Under the pieces are notes generated by a model. It saw only the letters and a list, made by a program, of their open reading frames with translations. It searched no databases and was not told where the DNA came from. From Paramagnetospirillum magnetotacticum MS-1 (GTDB taxonomy: Bacteria; Pseudomonadota; Alphaproteobacteria; Rhodospirillales; Magnetospirillaceae), in assembly GCF_000829825.1 (NCBI RefSeq), contig NZ_JXSL01000020.1, positions 124,001 through 188,000 on the forward strand: 64,000 bases of DNA, given 5' to 3'. Position numbers and translations under genes: made by a program. Positions 1-8,432 of the stretch are shown here, in pieces (the first letter of the stretch is position 1; every line of letters begins with the position of its first letter).

Positions 1-985
1 GCTCCTTGCGGGAGGCGTCGGGAGACGCGATCAGGCCCTTGTCGGCCAGATAGCCTTCCTTGCCCCAGGCCTTGTCCGAGGTGAACTCGGCCACGTATTC
101 CTTGACGCCGGGGATCATGCCCACATGCTGCTTCTTGATGTAGAAGAACAGCGGACGCGACACCGGATATTTGTTGGTGGCGATGGCGTCATAGGTGGCG
201 ATCACGCCGTCCACCGGGGCGGCCTTCACCTTGTCGCGGTTCTGGTCCAGATAGCTGAAGGTGATGACGCCCAGCGCGGCCGGGTTCGAGGTCACCTTCT
301 GCTGGATGACGGTGTAGTTCTCCGACACCTCGACCCAGGCGCCGTCTTCGCGAACGGTGCGGCAGGCTTTCTTGCCCGCGTCCTTGTCCATGGCCTTGAT
401 CTCGGGCTGCTTGCCGCAGGCGGGGTCGAGGACCAGTTCCACATAGGCGTCGCGGGTGCCGTGGTTCGGGGCCGGGCCATAGACCAGGATCGGCTCCTTG
501 GGCAGCGACGGATCGATGTCGCTCCAGTTCTTGTAAGGATTGGGCACCAGCTTGCCGCCCACCACCACGTCCTTGGCGGTGGCCTTGTACATCTGCTCGC
601 GGGTCAGCGCGAAGTCGGGACCGGCCTTGGAATTCATGAACACGATGCCGTCATAGCCGATCACCACTTCGGTGATGCCGGTGACGCCGTTCTTGGTGCA
701 GAACTCAACCTCGGACGGCTCGATGCGGCGAGACGCGTTGGTGATGTCGGGGAAGGTCTCGCCCACGCCCGAACAGAACAGGCGCATGCCGCCGCCGGTG
801 CCGGTGCTCTCGACCACCGGGGTCTTGAACTTGCCGGTCTTGCCGAAGGCTTCGGCCACGGCGGTGGAGAAGGGATAGACGGTGGAGGACCCGACGATGC
901 GGATCTGATCGCGGGCCTGCGCGGCACCGGCGGTGGCGATGACGGCCAGGGCGGCTGCGGCGACGGCCAGGGTCTTGGTGGACAT
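1..985 (-). CDS. pstS: Phosphate ABC transporter substrate-binding protein PstS (3' end outside window)
   Basis: Reading leftward from ATG at 985, the frame stays open to the window edge (about 328 codons). It begins with a Sec signal peptide (MSTKTLAVAAAALAVIATAG, cleavage near AQA-RD). The mature part has the PstS phosphate-binding signature VGSSTVYPFS, then STGTGGGMRLFC, SRRIEPSE and PNHGTRDAYVEL, the segments that contact phosphate in this family. A GGAGG ribosome binding site lies about 8 bases upstream. The protein binds inorganic phosphate in the periplasm and passes it to PstCAB, whose genes would be expected beyond the left edge. The stop codon is not visible. A Pho box candidate about 95 bases upstream suggests PhoB control. 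Confidence 0.93.
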   Translation of the reverse strand, partial: MSTKTLAVAAAALAVIATAGAAQARDQIRIVGSSTVYPFSTAVAEAFGKTGKFKTPVVESTGTGGGMRLFCSGVGETFPDITNASRRIEPSEVEFCTKNGVTGITEVVIGYDGIVFMNSKAGPDFALTREQMYKATAKDVVVGGKLVPNPYKNWSDIDPSLPKEPILVYGPAPNHGTRDAYVELVLDPACGKQPEIKAMDKDAGKKACRTVREDGAWVEVSENYTVIQQKVTSNPAALGVITFSYLDQNRDKVKAAPVDGVIATYDAIATNKYPVSRPLFFYIKKQHVGMIPGVKEYVAEFTSDKAWGKEGYLADKGLIASPDASRKE

Positions 986-1078
986 GAAACCTCCGAGGGG
1001 AGTGCAATCGGGAGCGGGAGGCAAGGCTCCCACGGCCGGCATCCTATCGGCGCTTTGTTACAACCCCGAGACACATGC

Positions 1079-1096
1079 GTGAAGCTTTTGTGACGG
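1079..1096 (-). promoter_or_regulatory. Putative Pho box upstream of pstS
   Basis: On the minus strand the sequence reads CCGTCACAAAAGCTTCAC: two 7-base units (CCGTCAC and GCTTCAC) separated by AAAA, an 11-base period. This matches the tandem CTGTCAT-type PhoB-binding repeat with substitutions. It lies between the stop codon of the upstream regulator gene (1102) and the pstS start (985). The motif is visible; PhoB binding is inferred from the motif and from the target gene. Confidence 0.5.
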
Positions 1097-1101
1097 AAAT
1101 A

Positions 1102-2550
1102 TTAAGCGTGCTGAATCAAGGGGATAATGGCTGATTCGAGGCGCGTGAGGGCCTCAATCAGACTCCATCCGGCCAGGTTTCCATAGCCCAGAATCAGGCC
1201 CGGAGGTCCTTTTGTGACACAATGGACGCTGAGCGGCGTGGGGGCCAGTCCCTGGGCGCGGGCGGCCTCCGCAGCCCTGATGTCGTCGGTTCCCTCGGGC
1301 AGCCAGAGGATGGCGTGCAGACCCGCCTCACCGGCGGTGACGGGCAGATGGGGGCCCAGGATGCGGGCCGCCGCCGCCAGCAGATCGCGCCGCCGCTTAC
1401 CGTAAACGGCGCGCATGCGCCGCAGATGGGCGCCGAAATGCCCTTCCTCCATGAAGGCGGCCATGGCGGCCTGGGTCAGCCCAGCGGGCGCCATGTCGGC
1501 GACGCGCCGGGCCGTGACGAAGGCGGGGATCAAGGGGGGCGGCAGGACCAGCCAGCCCAGGCGCAGGCCGGGAAACATGCTCTTGGAGAAGGTGCCGAGA
1601 TACACAGTGCGTCCCGCCCGGTCCAGCCCCTGCAACGAAGCGGTGGGCGGCCCGGCATGGCGGAAATCGCTGTCGTAATCGTCCTCGATGATCCAGCCGC
1701 CTTTGCGCGCGGCCCAATCAATCAGGGCAAGTCGGCGCGGCAGCGGCATGGTGGCACCGGTGGGAAATTGGTGCGACGGCGTGACGAAAGCCATTTTGGA
1801 CTGGGGGCAGATTCGCTCCGCCCGTTCCGGATCGAAGCCCTCGGCATCGACGGCCACCGGGATGCCCACCGCTCCGGCGGCACGCAGCACACCGGCCTGC
1901 CCGCCATAGCAGGGATCTTCCACCAAGACCCGGTCGCCCGGTTCCAGCAGGACGCGGGCCACCAGATCCAGGGCCTGCTGCGAACCTCCGACGATCATCA
2001 CCTGATCGGCGGTGCAGCGTACCGCCCGGTGGCGGCCCAGATGGGCGGCAATGGCCCGGCGCAGCGGCAGATAGCCCAGAGGATCGATGCCGCACATCAG
2101 CTCCACCGGCGCGCGCCGCCACAACCGGCCCAGGACCCTGCGCCACTCGGCATGGGGAAAGGCCGCCAGATCGGGCACGCCGGGGGCGAAGGGCCGCGAC
2201 GGGTCGCGCCCCTGGGTCGGCGGTGGGGCAGCGCTCCACTCCACGGTGCGGGAAGGCAGGGCAGAGGGCGGGGCGGCAGCATCCGCAGAGGGGGCTCCCA
2301 CCGGCCTTTGCCGGGCCGACACCCTGGTGGCCGAACCCCGGCGCGCTTCGGTAAAGCCCTCGGCGGCCAGTTGGTCATAGGCGGCCAAAACGGTGTTGCG
2401 CGCTAGCCCCAGATGCAGAGCCAGGGCGCGCGACGACGGCAGGGCCGAACCTTCGCCCAGCCGCCCGTCCAGGATGGCGTCGCGCAAGCCGAGGTAAAGC
2501 CTGCGATGCAAGGGATGATCACCGTCGGGCAGAGCCAGGGTCAGGGGCAT
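1102..2550 (-). CDS. MocR-family regulator (GntR winged helix fused to aminotransferase-fold domain)
   Basis: This 482-residue protein has an N-terminal GntR-type winged helix (about residues 10-75, with LPSSRALALHLGLARNTV) joined by an Ala/Pro-rich linker to a class I aminotransferase-fold domain (from about residue 125). The PLP lysine is in GTFSKSMFPGLRLGW (about K323) and the cofactor aspartate in IIEDDYDSDFR. MocR proteins are PLP-sensing regulators, commonly of vitamin B6 or amine metabolism. I chose ATG at 2550. An in-frame GTG at 2577 is possible, but it would place operator-like repeats inside the gene. It is divergent from a flavin-reductase-fold gene at 2647, the usual arrangement for a regulator and its target. 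PdxR is one possibility but there is no pdxST here. Confidence 0.85.
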   Translation of the reverse strand: MPLTLALPDGDHPLHRRLYLGLRDAILDGRLGEGSALPSSRALALHLGLARNTVLAAYDQLAAEGFTEARRGSATRVSARQRPVGAPSADAAAPPSALPSRTVEWSAAPPPTQGRDPSRPFAPGVPDLAAFPHAEWRRVLGRLWRRAPVELMCGIDPLGYLPLRRAIAAHLGRHRAVRCTADQVMIVGGSQQALDLVARVLLEPGDRVLVEDPCYGGQAGVLRAAGAVGIPVAVDAEGFDPERAERICPQSKMAFVTPSHQFPTGATMPLPRRLALIDWAARKGGWIIEDDYDSDFRHAGPPTASLQGLDRAGRTVYLGTFSKSMFPGLRLGWLVLPPPLIPAFVTARRVADMAPAGLTQAAMAAFMEEGHFGAHLRRMRAVYGKRRRDLLAAAARILGPHLPVTAGEAGLHAILWLPEGTDDIRAAEAARAQGLAPTPLSVHCVTKGPPGLILGYGNLAGWSLIEALTRLESAIIPLIQHA

Positions 2551-2566
2551 GGCGGTCTCGCAAAGT

Positions 2567-2597
2567 GGCTCTATCACTATATAAAAACTGGGCCTTA
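2567..2597. promoter_or_regulatory. Direct repeats in the divergent promoter region, possible MocR operator
   Basis: Two similar heptamers, GGCTCTA (2567-2573) and GGCCTTA (2591-2597), lie 24 bases apart in direct orientation between the divergent MocR gene and the gene at 2647. MocR/PdxR proteins commonly bind direct repeats spaced by about two helical turns. The repeats are short and not identical, so this is only a suggestion. Confidence 0.25.
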
Positions 2598-2646
2598 CTA
2601 TGGAACCGCTTGTTGGACAGTATGGCGGGGATCAGGAGAGCCCATC

Positions 2647-3237
2647 ATGCTGACCAAGACCGACCGTACCACGTTGCGCCAACGGCCCCACCGGGGCAGC
2701 CATGATTTCGAGGCCATGGCCGCCATTCTCGACGAGGCCCTGGCCTGTACGATCTCCTTCGTGGATGAAGGTAGACCGGTCAGTATCCCAACCACACATT
2801 GGCGCATGGGCGGCCAAGTGCTGTTCCACGGCGGCCAGGGTTCGCGCCTTGCAAAGGTGATGGCGGCGGGGGCTGAACTCTGCGTGACCGTGACCCTGGT
2901 GGATGGTTTGGTGCTGGCCCGATCGGCCTTTCACCATTCTATGAATTACCGGTCGGTCATATTGTTTGGTCAGGCGGTGGAAGTCACCGACCCGGTCGAG
3001 AAGGCAGCCGCCTTCGCCGCCCTGATCGAGAAGCTGTCGCCCGGACGCTATTCGCAGGTGCGACCGCCTACGGATAAGGAGCTGGCGGCGACCAAACTCC
3101 TGGCGCTGTCCATGACCGAAGGCTCGGCCAAAATGCGCTCCGGCCCGCCAGTGGATGACGAGGCGGACTTGTCCTGGCCAGTCTGGGCGGGGGTGGTGCC
3201 GGTGAGGATGATTAGGGGCAAGCCGGTGGCGGAGTAG
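2647..3237 (+). CDS. Pyridoxamine 5'-phosphate oxidase-like flavin-binding protein
   Basis: The 196-residue protein starts at ATG 2647 behind an AGGAGAG ribosome binding site. An upstream extension of the same frame is antisense to the regulator gene and is not used. The sequence fits the Pyridox_ox_2 type of FMN-binding split barrel: RGSHDFEAMAAILDEAL, CTISFVDEGRPVSIPT, WRMGGQVLFHG, LCVTVTLVDGLVLARSAFHHSMNYRSV. These proteins resemble PNPOx but are usually of unknown substrate; some bind FMN, F420 or heme. Divergence from a MocR regulator suggests a role in B6 or amine chemistry under that regulator. It is not a canonical PdxH. Confidence 0.75.
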   Translation: MLTKTDRTTLRQRPHRGSHDFEAMAAILDEALACTISFVDEGRPVSIPTTHWRMGGQVLFHGGQGSRLAKVMAAGAELCVTVTLVDGLVLARSAFHHSMNYRSVILFGQAVEVTDPVEKAAAFAALIEKLSPGRYSQVRPPTDKELAATKLLALSMTEGSAKMRSGPPVDDEADLSWPVWAGVVPVRMIRGKPVAE

Positions 3238-3243
3238 GGGGCC

Positions 3244-3885
3244 CTAACGCCGCAACGCCGCGATATTAGCAGCATAGTCCTTGGTCTTGAACACCGCCGA
3301 ACCGGCCACCAGGACGTTGGCGCCTGCGGCTGCCACGCGGTGGGCGTTGTCGGCGGTGACGCCGCCGTCCACTTCCAGGTCGATCATGCGGTGGCCGATC
3401 ATCTTCTTGATGCGGGTGATCTTGTCCAACTGGGCTTCGATGAAGCTTTGGCCGCCGAAGCCGGGATTGACGCTCATCACCAAGACGAGGTCCAGCTTGT
3501 CCATCACGTATTCGATGACGCTTTCCGGGGTGGCCGGATTGAGCGACACGCCCGCCTTTTTGCCCAAAGAGCGGATGAGTTGGAGCGAGCGGTCCAGATG
3601 CTTGTCGGCCTCGGCATGGACCACGATGATATCGGCCCCGGCCTTGGCGTAGTCCTCGATATAGGGCTGGGCCGGGTCGATCATCAGATGGACGTCGAAG
3701 ACCTTGGTGGTATAGGGCCGGATGGCCTTGATGATCGCCGGGCCGAAGGTGAGGTTCGGCACGAAATGGCCGTCCATGACGTCGATATGCACCCAGTCGC
3801 AACCGGCCTCGTCGATGGCCTTGACCTCTTCGCCCAGGCGGGCGAAATCGGCGGAGAGGATGCTTGGTGCGATCTTGACGGTCAT
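3244..3885 (-). CDS. rpe: Ribulose-phosphate 3-epimerase
   Basis: At 213 residues it has the normal family length. It interconverts ribulose 5-phosphate and xylulose 5-phosphate in the pentose phosphate and Calvin cycles. Visible signatures are [14 protein letters not shown], the metal-binding [38 protein letters not shown] and DGGV near the phosphate-binding C-terminus. It is the last gene of the run glpX-tkt-fba-rpe, but 151 bases with a palindromic repeat separate it from fba, so it may be read at lower level or have its own promoter. Confidence 0.95.
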   Translation of the reverse strand: MTVKIAPSILSADFARLGEEVKAIDEAGCDWVHIDVMDGHFVPNLTFGPAIIKAIRPYTTKVFDVHLMIDPAQPYIEDYAKAGADIIVVHAEADKHLDRSLQLIRSLGKKAGVSLNPATPESVIEYVMDKLDLVLVMSVNPGFGGQSFIEAQLDKITRIKKMIGHRMIDLEVDGGVTADNAHRVAAAGANVLVAGSAVFKTKDYAANIAALRR

Positions 3886-3911
3886 GTCTTCTGCTCTCGG
3901 TCGTAGGGTTC

Positions 3912-3985
3912 ACCACGAAGGCACGAAGACACGAAGGTTAGGGAAGAAATCTTCGTGTTCCTTCCCGCCTTCGCGCCTTCGTGGT
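3912..3985. repeat. Dispersed palindromic repeat, CCACGAAGG family, copy 1
   Basis: The left arm begins ACCACGAAGGCACGAAGAC and the right arm ends CGCGCCTTCGTGGT, giving a long imperfect inverted repeat built from CACGAAG units. A second copy with near-identical arms is at 22438-22519. It lies between fba and rpe and could form a large hairpin in the operon transcript. Confidence 0.7.
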
Positions 3986-4036
3986 TCATCGGTGGATGCC
4001 GTTCCCGCTGACGCGGGAGGGTGGGCAGACTAGGCC

Positions 4037-5101
4037 TCAGTTCACCTTGGGCGCCAGGGCGCCCTTGGCATAGAGCGCGCTCATGTCCTCAAGACCAATG
4101 ACCTTGATCTTGGAGGCCTGACCGGCGGTGCCGAAGGCGTCGTAGCGGCTCTTGCAGACCTCGACCATGGCGGCGATGGAGGGCTTCAGGTAGTCGCGCG
4201 GATCGAACTTCTTGGGGTTGTCGTGGAAGTATTTGCGGATGCAGCCGGTGACGGCCAGACGCAGATCGGTGTCGATATTGACCTTGCGCACGCCGTGCTT
4301 GATGCCTTCGACGATTTCCTCGACCGGCACGCCGTAGGTCTGGCCCAAAGCGCCGCCGTAATCGTTGACGATCTTCAGCAGATCCTGGGGCACCGAGGAG
4401 GAGCCGTGCATCACCAGATGGGTGTTGGGGATGCGGGCGTGGATTTCCTTGATGCGCTTGATGGCCAGCACTTCGCCCGTCGGGGGACGGGTGAACTTAT
4501 AGGCGCCGTGGCTGGTGCCAATGGCGATGGCCAGGGCGTCCACCTTGGTGGCCTTGACGAATTCGGCGGCCTCGTCCGGGTCGGTCAGCAGCTGGGAATG
4601 GTCCAGCTTGCCCTCGGCGCCGACGCCGTCTTCCTTGCCGGCGGTGCCGGTTTCCAGCGAGCCGAGACAGCCCAGCTCACCTTCGACCGAGACGCCGCAG
4701 GCATGGGCGATATCGACCACCTGCTTGGTGACGGCCACGTTGTAATCCCAATCGGACGGGGTCTTGCCGTCTTCCTTGAGCGATCCGTCCATCATGACCG
4801 ACGAGAAGCCGGACTGGATGGCGCGCACATTGATGGCCGGGCTGGTGCCGTGATCCTGGTGCATGCAGACCGGGATCTGGGGATAGGTCTCGATGGCGGC
4901 CAGGATCAGGTGGCGCAGGAAGGCTTCGCCGGCATATTTGCGCGCGCCCGCCGAGGCCTGGAGGATGACGGGGGCGTCACAGGCCGACGCCGCCTCCATG
5001 ATCGCCTTGACCTGCTCCATGTTGTTCACGTTGAAGGCGGGGATGCCATAGCCGTTCTCGGCAGCGTGGTCGAGGAGCTGGCGCATGGAAACAAGGGACA
5101 T
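4037..5101 (-). CDS. fba: Fructose-bisphosphate aldolase class II, Calvin-cycle subtype
   Basis: The 354-residue length matches the CbbA-type class II aldolases. It condenses or cleaves fructose 1,6-bisphosphate (and sedoheptulose bisphosphate in the Calvin cycle) using Zn2+. The sequence shows [11 protein letters not shown], the metal and catalytic region [21 protein letters not shown], the glycine-rich [20 protein letters not shown] and [14 protein letters not shown]. An AAGGAG ribosome binding site precedes ATG 5101. It lies 42 bases downstream of tkt on the same strand and is very likely cotranscribed. Confidence 0.95.
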   Translation of the reverse strand: MSLVSMRQLLDHAAENGYGIPAFNVNNMEQVKAIMEAASACDAPVILQASAGARKYAGEAFLRHLILAAIETYPQIPVCMHQDHGTSPAINVRAIQSGFSSVMMDGSLKEDGKTPSDWDYNVAVTKQVVDIAHACGVSVEGELGCLGSLETGTAGKEDGVGAEGKLDHSQLLTDPDEAAEFVKATKVDALAIAIGTSHGAYKFTRPPTGEVLAIKRIKEIHARIPNTHLVMHGSSSVPQDLLKIVNDYGGALGQTYGVPVEEIVEGIKHGVRKVNIDTDLRLAVTGCIRKYFHDNPKKFDPRDYLKPSIAAMVEVCKSRYDAFGTAGQASKIKVIGLEDMSALYAKGALAPKVN

Positions 5102-5143
5102 CTACTTCATCTCCTTCCTGGCGTTTTTCCGGTCCGGTCCGTC

Positions 5144-7117
5144 TTAAAGGCGAACCATGGCCGCTTCGGCAACCTTCTCAGCGGTGATGCCGAAATGCTC
5201 GTAGAGCTTCTCGGCGGGGGCCGAGGCTCCGAATCCGTTCATGCCGATGACGGCGCCGTTCTCGCCGACCCAGCGCTCCCACCCGAAGGTGCCCAGCGCC
5301 TCGACGGCGACCCGCACGGTGCCCTCACCCAGCACCTTGCTACGATACTCCTTCGGCTGGCGTTCGAACAGTTCCCAGCAGGGCATGGATACCACGCATG
5401 CGGCGATACCCTTGTCGGCCAGCAGCTTCCTCGCCTCCATGGCCAGGCTGACCTCGGAGCCGGTGGCGATCAGGGTGACCTGACGCTTCTTTCCTTCCGC
5501 CTCGGCCAGGACATAAGCGCCCTTGGCCGTCAGGTTCTCGTCCGTGTGGGTGGTGCGCAGCGTCGGCAGGTTCTGGCGCGACAGGGCGAAGACCGAGGGC
5601 CCCGTGGCGTTGTCGAGCGCGGCCTCGTAGGCCTCCATGGTCTCCACCGGATCGGCGGGGCGGAACACCAGCACATTGGGGGTGGCGCGCAGAGCGGACA
5701 GGGTCTCGATGGGCTGGTGGGTAGGGCCGTCCTCGCCCAGGCCGATGGAATCGTGGGTCAGCACGTAAAGCACCCGCTGGTCCATCATGGCGCTCATGCG
5801 CAGCGCCGGCCAAAGATAGTTGGCGAAAATCAGAAAGGTGCCGCCATAGGGGATGAAGCCGCCATGCAAGCTGAGGCCGTTCATGATGGCGGCCATGCCG
5901 TGCTCGCGCACGCCGTAATGGATGTAGCGGCCCGAGAAGTCACGGGGGGTGACCGGCTTGGTGGCCTTGGTGATGGTGAGGTTGGAATGCGTCAGGTCGG
6001 CCGAGCCGCCGATCATGGCGGGGATGACGGGAGTCAGGGCCTCGAGCACTTCCTGGCTGGCCTTGCGGGTGGCCCATTTGGGCTGTTCGGCCGAGACCTT
6101 CTTCTTGAAATCCGACACCGCCTGCTTCCAGACGGCGGGCAGGATACCGGCATTGGTGCTCTCGAACTCTGCCTTGTTGCCATAGGCGGCGAAGCGCTTT
6201 TCCCAGGTGGCGCGGGCTTCCGAGCCTTTGCTCCCAGCGGCGCGCCAGGCGCTCAGCACGTCGGCGGGAATCTCGAAAGGCGCATGCGGCCAGTTCAGCT
6301 TGGCGCGTGCCCCGGCGATTTCTTCGGCGCCCAGGGGGGCGCCGTGGGTCTTCTCGCTGCCCGCCTTGGTGGGCGCGCCATAGCCGATGGTGGTCTTGCA
6401 GGCGATCAGGCTGGGCTGGCCGGACTTTTGCGCCGCCGCGATGGCGGTGGCGATGGTCTCGGGGTCATGGCCGTCGACGCGGCACACATCCCAGTTGGAC
6501 GCCTGGAAGCGGGCCAACTGGTCGTCGGAGGTGGAAATGGCGGTGTCGCCGTCGATGCAGATATGGTTGTCGTCCCACAGCACGATCAGCTTGGACAGGT
6601 TCCACACCCCGGCCAGGGAAATGGCCTCCTGGCTGATGCCCTCCATCAGGCAGCCGTCACCGGCGATGACATAGGTGTAGTGGTCGACGATCTCCGCACC
6701 GTGGCGGGCGGCGGCCATCTTTTCGCCCAAAGCGAAGCCCACCGCATTGGCGATGCCCTGACCCAGGGGGCCGGTGGTGGTCTCGGCGATGGCGACATGG
6801 CCGAATTCCGGGTGACCGGCGGTGCGGTAGCCCATCTGGCGGAAGTTCTTGATCTGCTCGATATCGGAAAGATCTTCGAACCCGGTCAGATAGCCCAGCG
6901 CGTAAAGCAGCATGGAGCCGTGACCGGCCGAGAGGATGAAGCGGTCGCGGTCGGCCCATTTGGGGGCCTTGGCATCGTATTTGAGGAAGCGGGTGAACAG
7001 CACGGTGGCCACATCGGCCATGCCCATGGGCATTCCCGGATGGCCCGACTTGGACTTCTCGATGGCGTCCATGGTGAGAAAGCGGATGGCATTGGCCATT
7101 GCGGCGTGGGTGGTCAT
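5144..7117 (-). CDS. tkt: Transketolase
   Basis: This full-length transketolase has 657 residues and transfers two-carbon ketol units between sugar phosphates with thiamine diphosphate. The N-terminus has KSGHPGMPMGMADV. The thiamine diphosphate/metal motif runs from GDGCLMEGISQEA to VLWDDNH. The pyrimidine domain has HDSIGLGEDGPTHQPIE, and the C-terminal domain has ATGSEVSLAMEA. A GAGG site precedes ATG 7117. It is preceded by glpX (30-base gap) and followed by fba, consistent with a Calvin-cycle regeneration operon. Confidence 0.96.
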   Translation of the reverse strand: MTTHAAMANAIRFLTMDAIEKSKSGHPGMPMGMADVATVLFTRFLKYDAKAPKWADRDRFILSAGHGSMLLYALGYLTGFEDLSDIEQIKNFRQMGYRTAGHPEFGHVAIAETTTGPLGQGIANAVGFALGEKMAAARHGAEIVDHYTYVIAGDGCLMEGISQEAISLAGVWNLSKLIVLWDDNHICIDGDTAISTSDDQLARFQASNWDVCRVDGHDPETIATAIAAAQKSGQPSLIACKTTIGYGAPTKAGSEKTHGAPLGAEEIAGARAKLNWPHAPFEIPADVLSAWRAAGSKGSEARATWEKRFAAYGNKAEFESTNAGILPAVWKQAVSDFKKKVSAEQPKWATRKASQEVLEALTPVIPAMIGGSADLTHSNLTITKATKPVTPRDFSGRYIHYGVREHGMAAIMNGLSLHGGFIPYGGTFLIFANYLWPALRMSAMMDQRVLYVLTHDSIGLGEDGPTHQPIETLSALRATPNVLVFRPADPVETMEAYEAALDNATGPSVFALSRQNLPTLRTTHTDENLTAKGAYVLAEAEGKKRQVTLIATGSEVSLAMEARKLLADKGIAACVVSMPCWELFERQPKEYRSKVLGEGTVRVAVEALGTFGWERWVGENGAVIGMNGFGASAPAEKLYEHFGITAEKVAEAAMVRL

Positions 7118-7147
7118 CGAGCAAACCTCAAGGGTGAAGGGTTCAAA

Positions 7148-8104
7148 TCAGGCGCGGCGGTGCCACGAGGTCAACATCTGGCGCGGCCCGGCGGCCCCGC
7201 CGATCATCAATGTCTGAGTCTTTTCCTGGTCGCGGGTGCGTTCCACCCCGTCCAGCAACAGGCCGGTGGTGATGCCGGTGGCGCAGAACACCACCTTGTC
7301 CGAGCGCACCATCTCGTCCAACTGGTACCAGTGGTTCAGGTCCATCCCGGCCTCTTCCACGGCGGCGGCCTCGGTGGCCAGCTGCGGGTCGATGCGGCCC
7401 AGGAACTCGCCGCCCATGGCGCGGATGGCCATGGCCGAGAGCAGGCCTTCGGGCGTGCCGCCGGTGCCCATCAATGCGTCGATGCCGGAACCGGGGATGG
7501 CCGCCATCAAGGCGCCCGCCACATCACCCGCCGGATAGAGGGCGACACGGGCTCCGGCATTGTGGATGGCGTTGACCAGGGCCTTGTGGCGGGGCTTCTC
7601 GATGACATAGACGGTGATGTCCTCGATGGGCTTGTTCAGGGCGGCGGACAATTGCGCCAAGCGCTCGGCCACCGGGGCCTTGGGATCGATTTTGCCTTTG
7701 GCGGCGGGCGGCGCGGCCAGTTTTTCCATATAGCGGGCAGGCGCCGGGTCGAACAGGGTGCCGTGGGGCGCCATGGCCACCACCGCCATGGCATTGGTCA
7801 TGCCCTTGGCCAGGAAGGAGGTGCCTTCCAGCGGATCGACCACCAGATCCCAGGCGGGCTCTGCCGTCGCCGCGCCGAAGCGCTGGCCGTGATAGAGCAT
7901 GCCGATCTCGTCCTTGGGGCCTTCGCCGATGAGCATCAGCCCGTTGAGGTCGAGGCCGTCCAGTTCGGTCTGCATGGCCGCCACGGCGGCATCGTCGGCC
8001 AGGGCCTTGTCGCCGCGTCCGATCCAGGCATAGGCGGCCCGTGCCGCTGCCTCGGTGGCGCGGCGCAGTTCGTAGGCTCCGACGGTCTTGGAACGCTCGG
8101 ACAT
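7148..8104 (-). CDS. glpX: Fructose-1,6-bisphosphatase class II (GlpX type)
   Basis: The 318-residue protein matches GlpX-type phosphatases: RAAYAWIGRGDKALADDAAV, the metal-binding VDPLEGTSFLAKGM, GTGGTPEGLLSAMA and VFCATGITTG. It removes the 1-phosphate of fructose bisphosphate, in gluconeogenesis or, given the neighbours, in Calvin-cycle regeneration (often also sedoheptulose bisphosphate). It is the first gene of the minus-strand operon, with a GGGGAGGG ribosome binding site upstream of ATG 8104. RuBisCO, phosphoribulokinase and cbbR are not in the window. Confidence 0.94.
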   Translation of the reverse strand: MSERSKTVGAYELRRATEAAARAAYAWIGRGDKALADDAAVAAMQTELDGLDLNGLMLIGEGPKDEIGMLYHGQRFGAATAEPAWDLVVDPLEGTSFLAKGMTNAMAVVAMAPHGTLFDPAPARYMEKLAAPPAAKGKIDPKAPVAERLAQLSAALNKPIEDITVYVIEKPRHKALVNAIHNAGARVALYPAGDVAGALMAAIPGSGIDALMGTGGTPEGLLSAMAIRAMGGEFLGRIDPQLATEAAAVEEAGMDLNHWYQLDEMVRSDKVVFCATGITTGLLLDGVERTRDQEKTQTLMIGGAAGPRQMLTSWHRRA

Positions 8105-8330
8105 GCCCTGTGACCCTCCCCAAAGATCCCCTGGTTCAGTGGGACGTGTTTTGGCCGATAGTGGGGGGGCAGGTCAAGCAAAGGAACACCCGTTCGGGGC
8201 CTTCCGTAAAAATCTTGTGGATAGGTGCTCCGCCGTCCGAAGGGGTGGGGGGAGGGCGGGGTGTTTGGAAATCGGATTCGTCACCCCTGCGCTTTAGAGT
8301 CTGTCCGCCTTAAGGCTAACCAATGTGCCT
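8105..8330 (-). other. Intergenic region upstream of the glpX operon
   Basis: With the adjoining repeat this forms a 328-base gap without a gene. Reading the minus strand, a TTGACC hexamer (8172-8177) is a possible -35 element for glpX, but the matching -10 is poor. I found no convincing CbbR operator. The remainder shows no coding signal. Confidence 0.3.
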
Positions 8331-8422
8331 CGTCGTCCCGGGCTCGACCCGGGACCCAGGAGTCGCAAGCGGTAACGCCTGATGTTGCTCCTCCTGGATC
8401 CCGGCTCGGGGCCGGGATGACG
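8331..8422. repeat. Dispersed inverted repeat, CGTCRTCCCGG family, copy 1
   Basis: About 92 bases bounded by CGTCGTCCCGG and CCGGGATGACG, with inner arms CCCAGGAG and CTCCTGG. Two further copies are at 31449-31543 and 50798-50885. The outer parts are conserved and the centre differs. This type of GC-rich palindrome is widespread in alphaproteobacterial intergenic DNA. It sits 10 bases past the stop codon of the CoA-transferase gene. Confidence 0.75.
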
Positions 8423-8432
8423 ATTGTGGTCG

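Noticed and set aside
4223-8113. 1296-codon open frame on the plus strand
   Set aside because: It is antisense to fba, tkt and glpX, all of which have clear protein signatures. Its predicted product is a Gly/His/Gln-rich composition typical of high-GC shadow frames.
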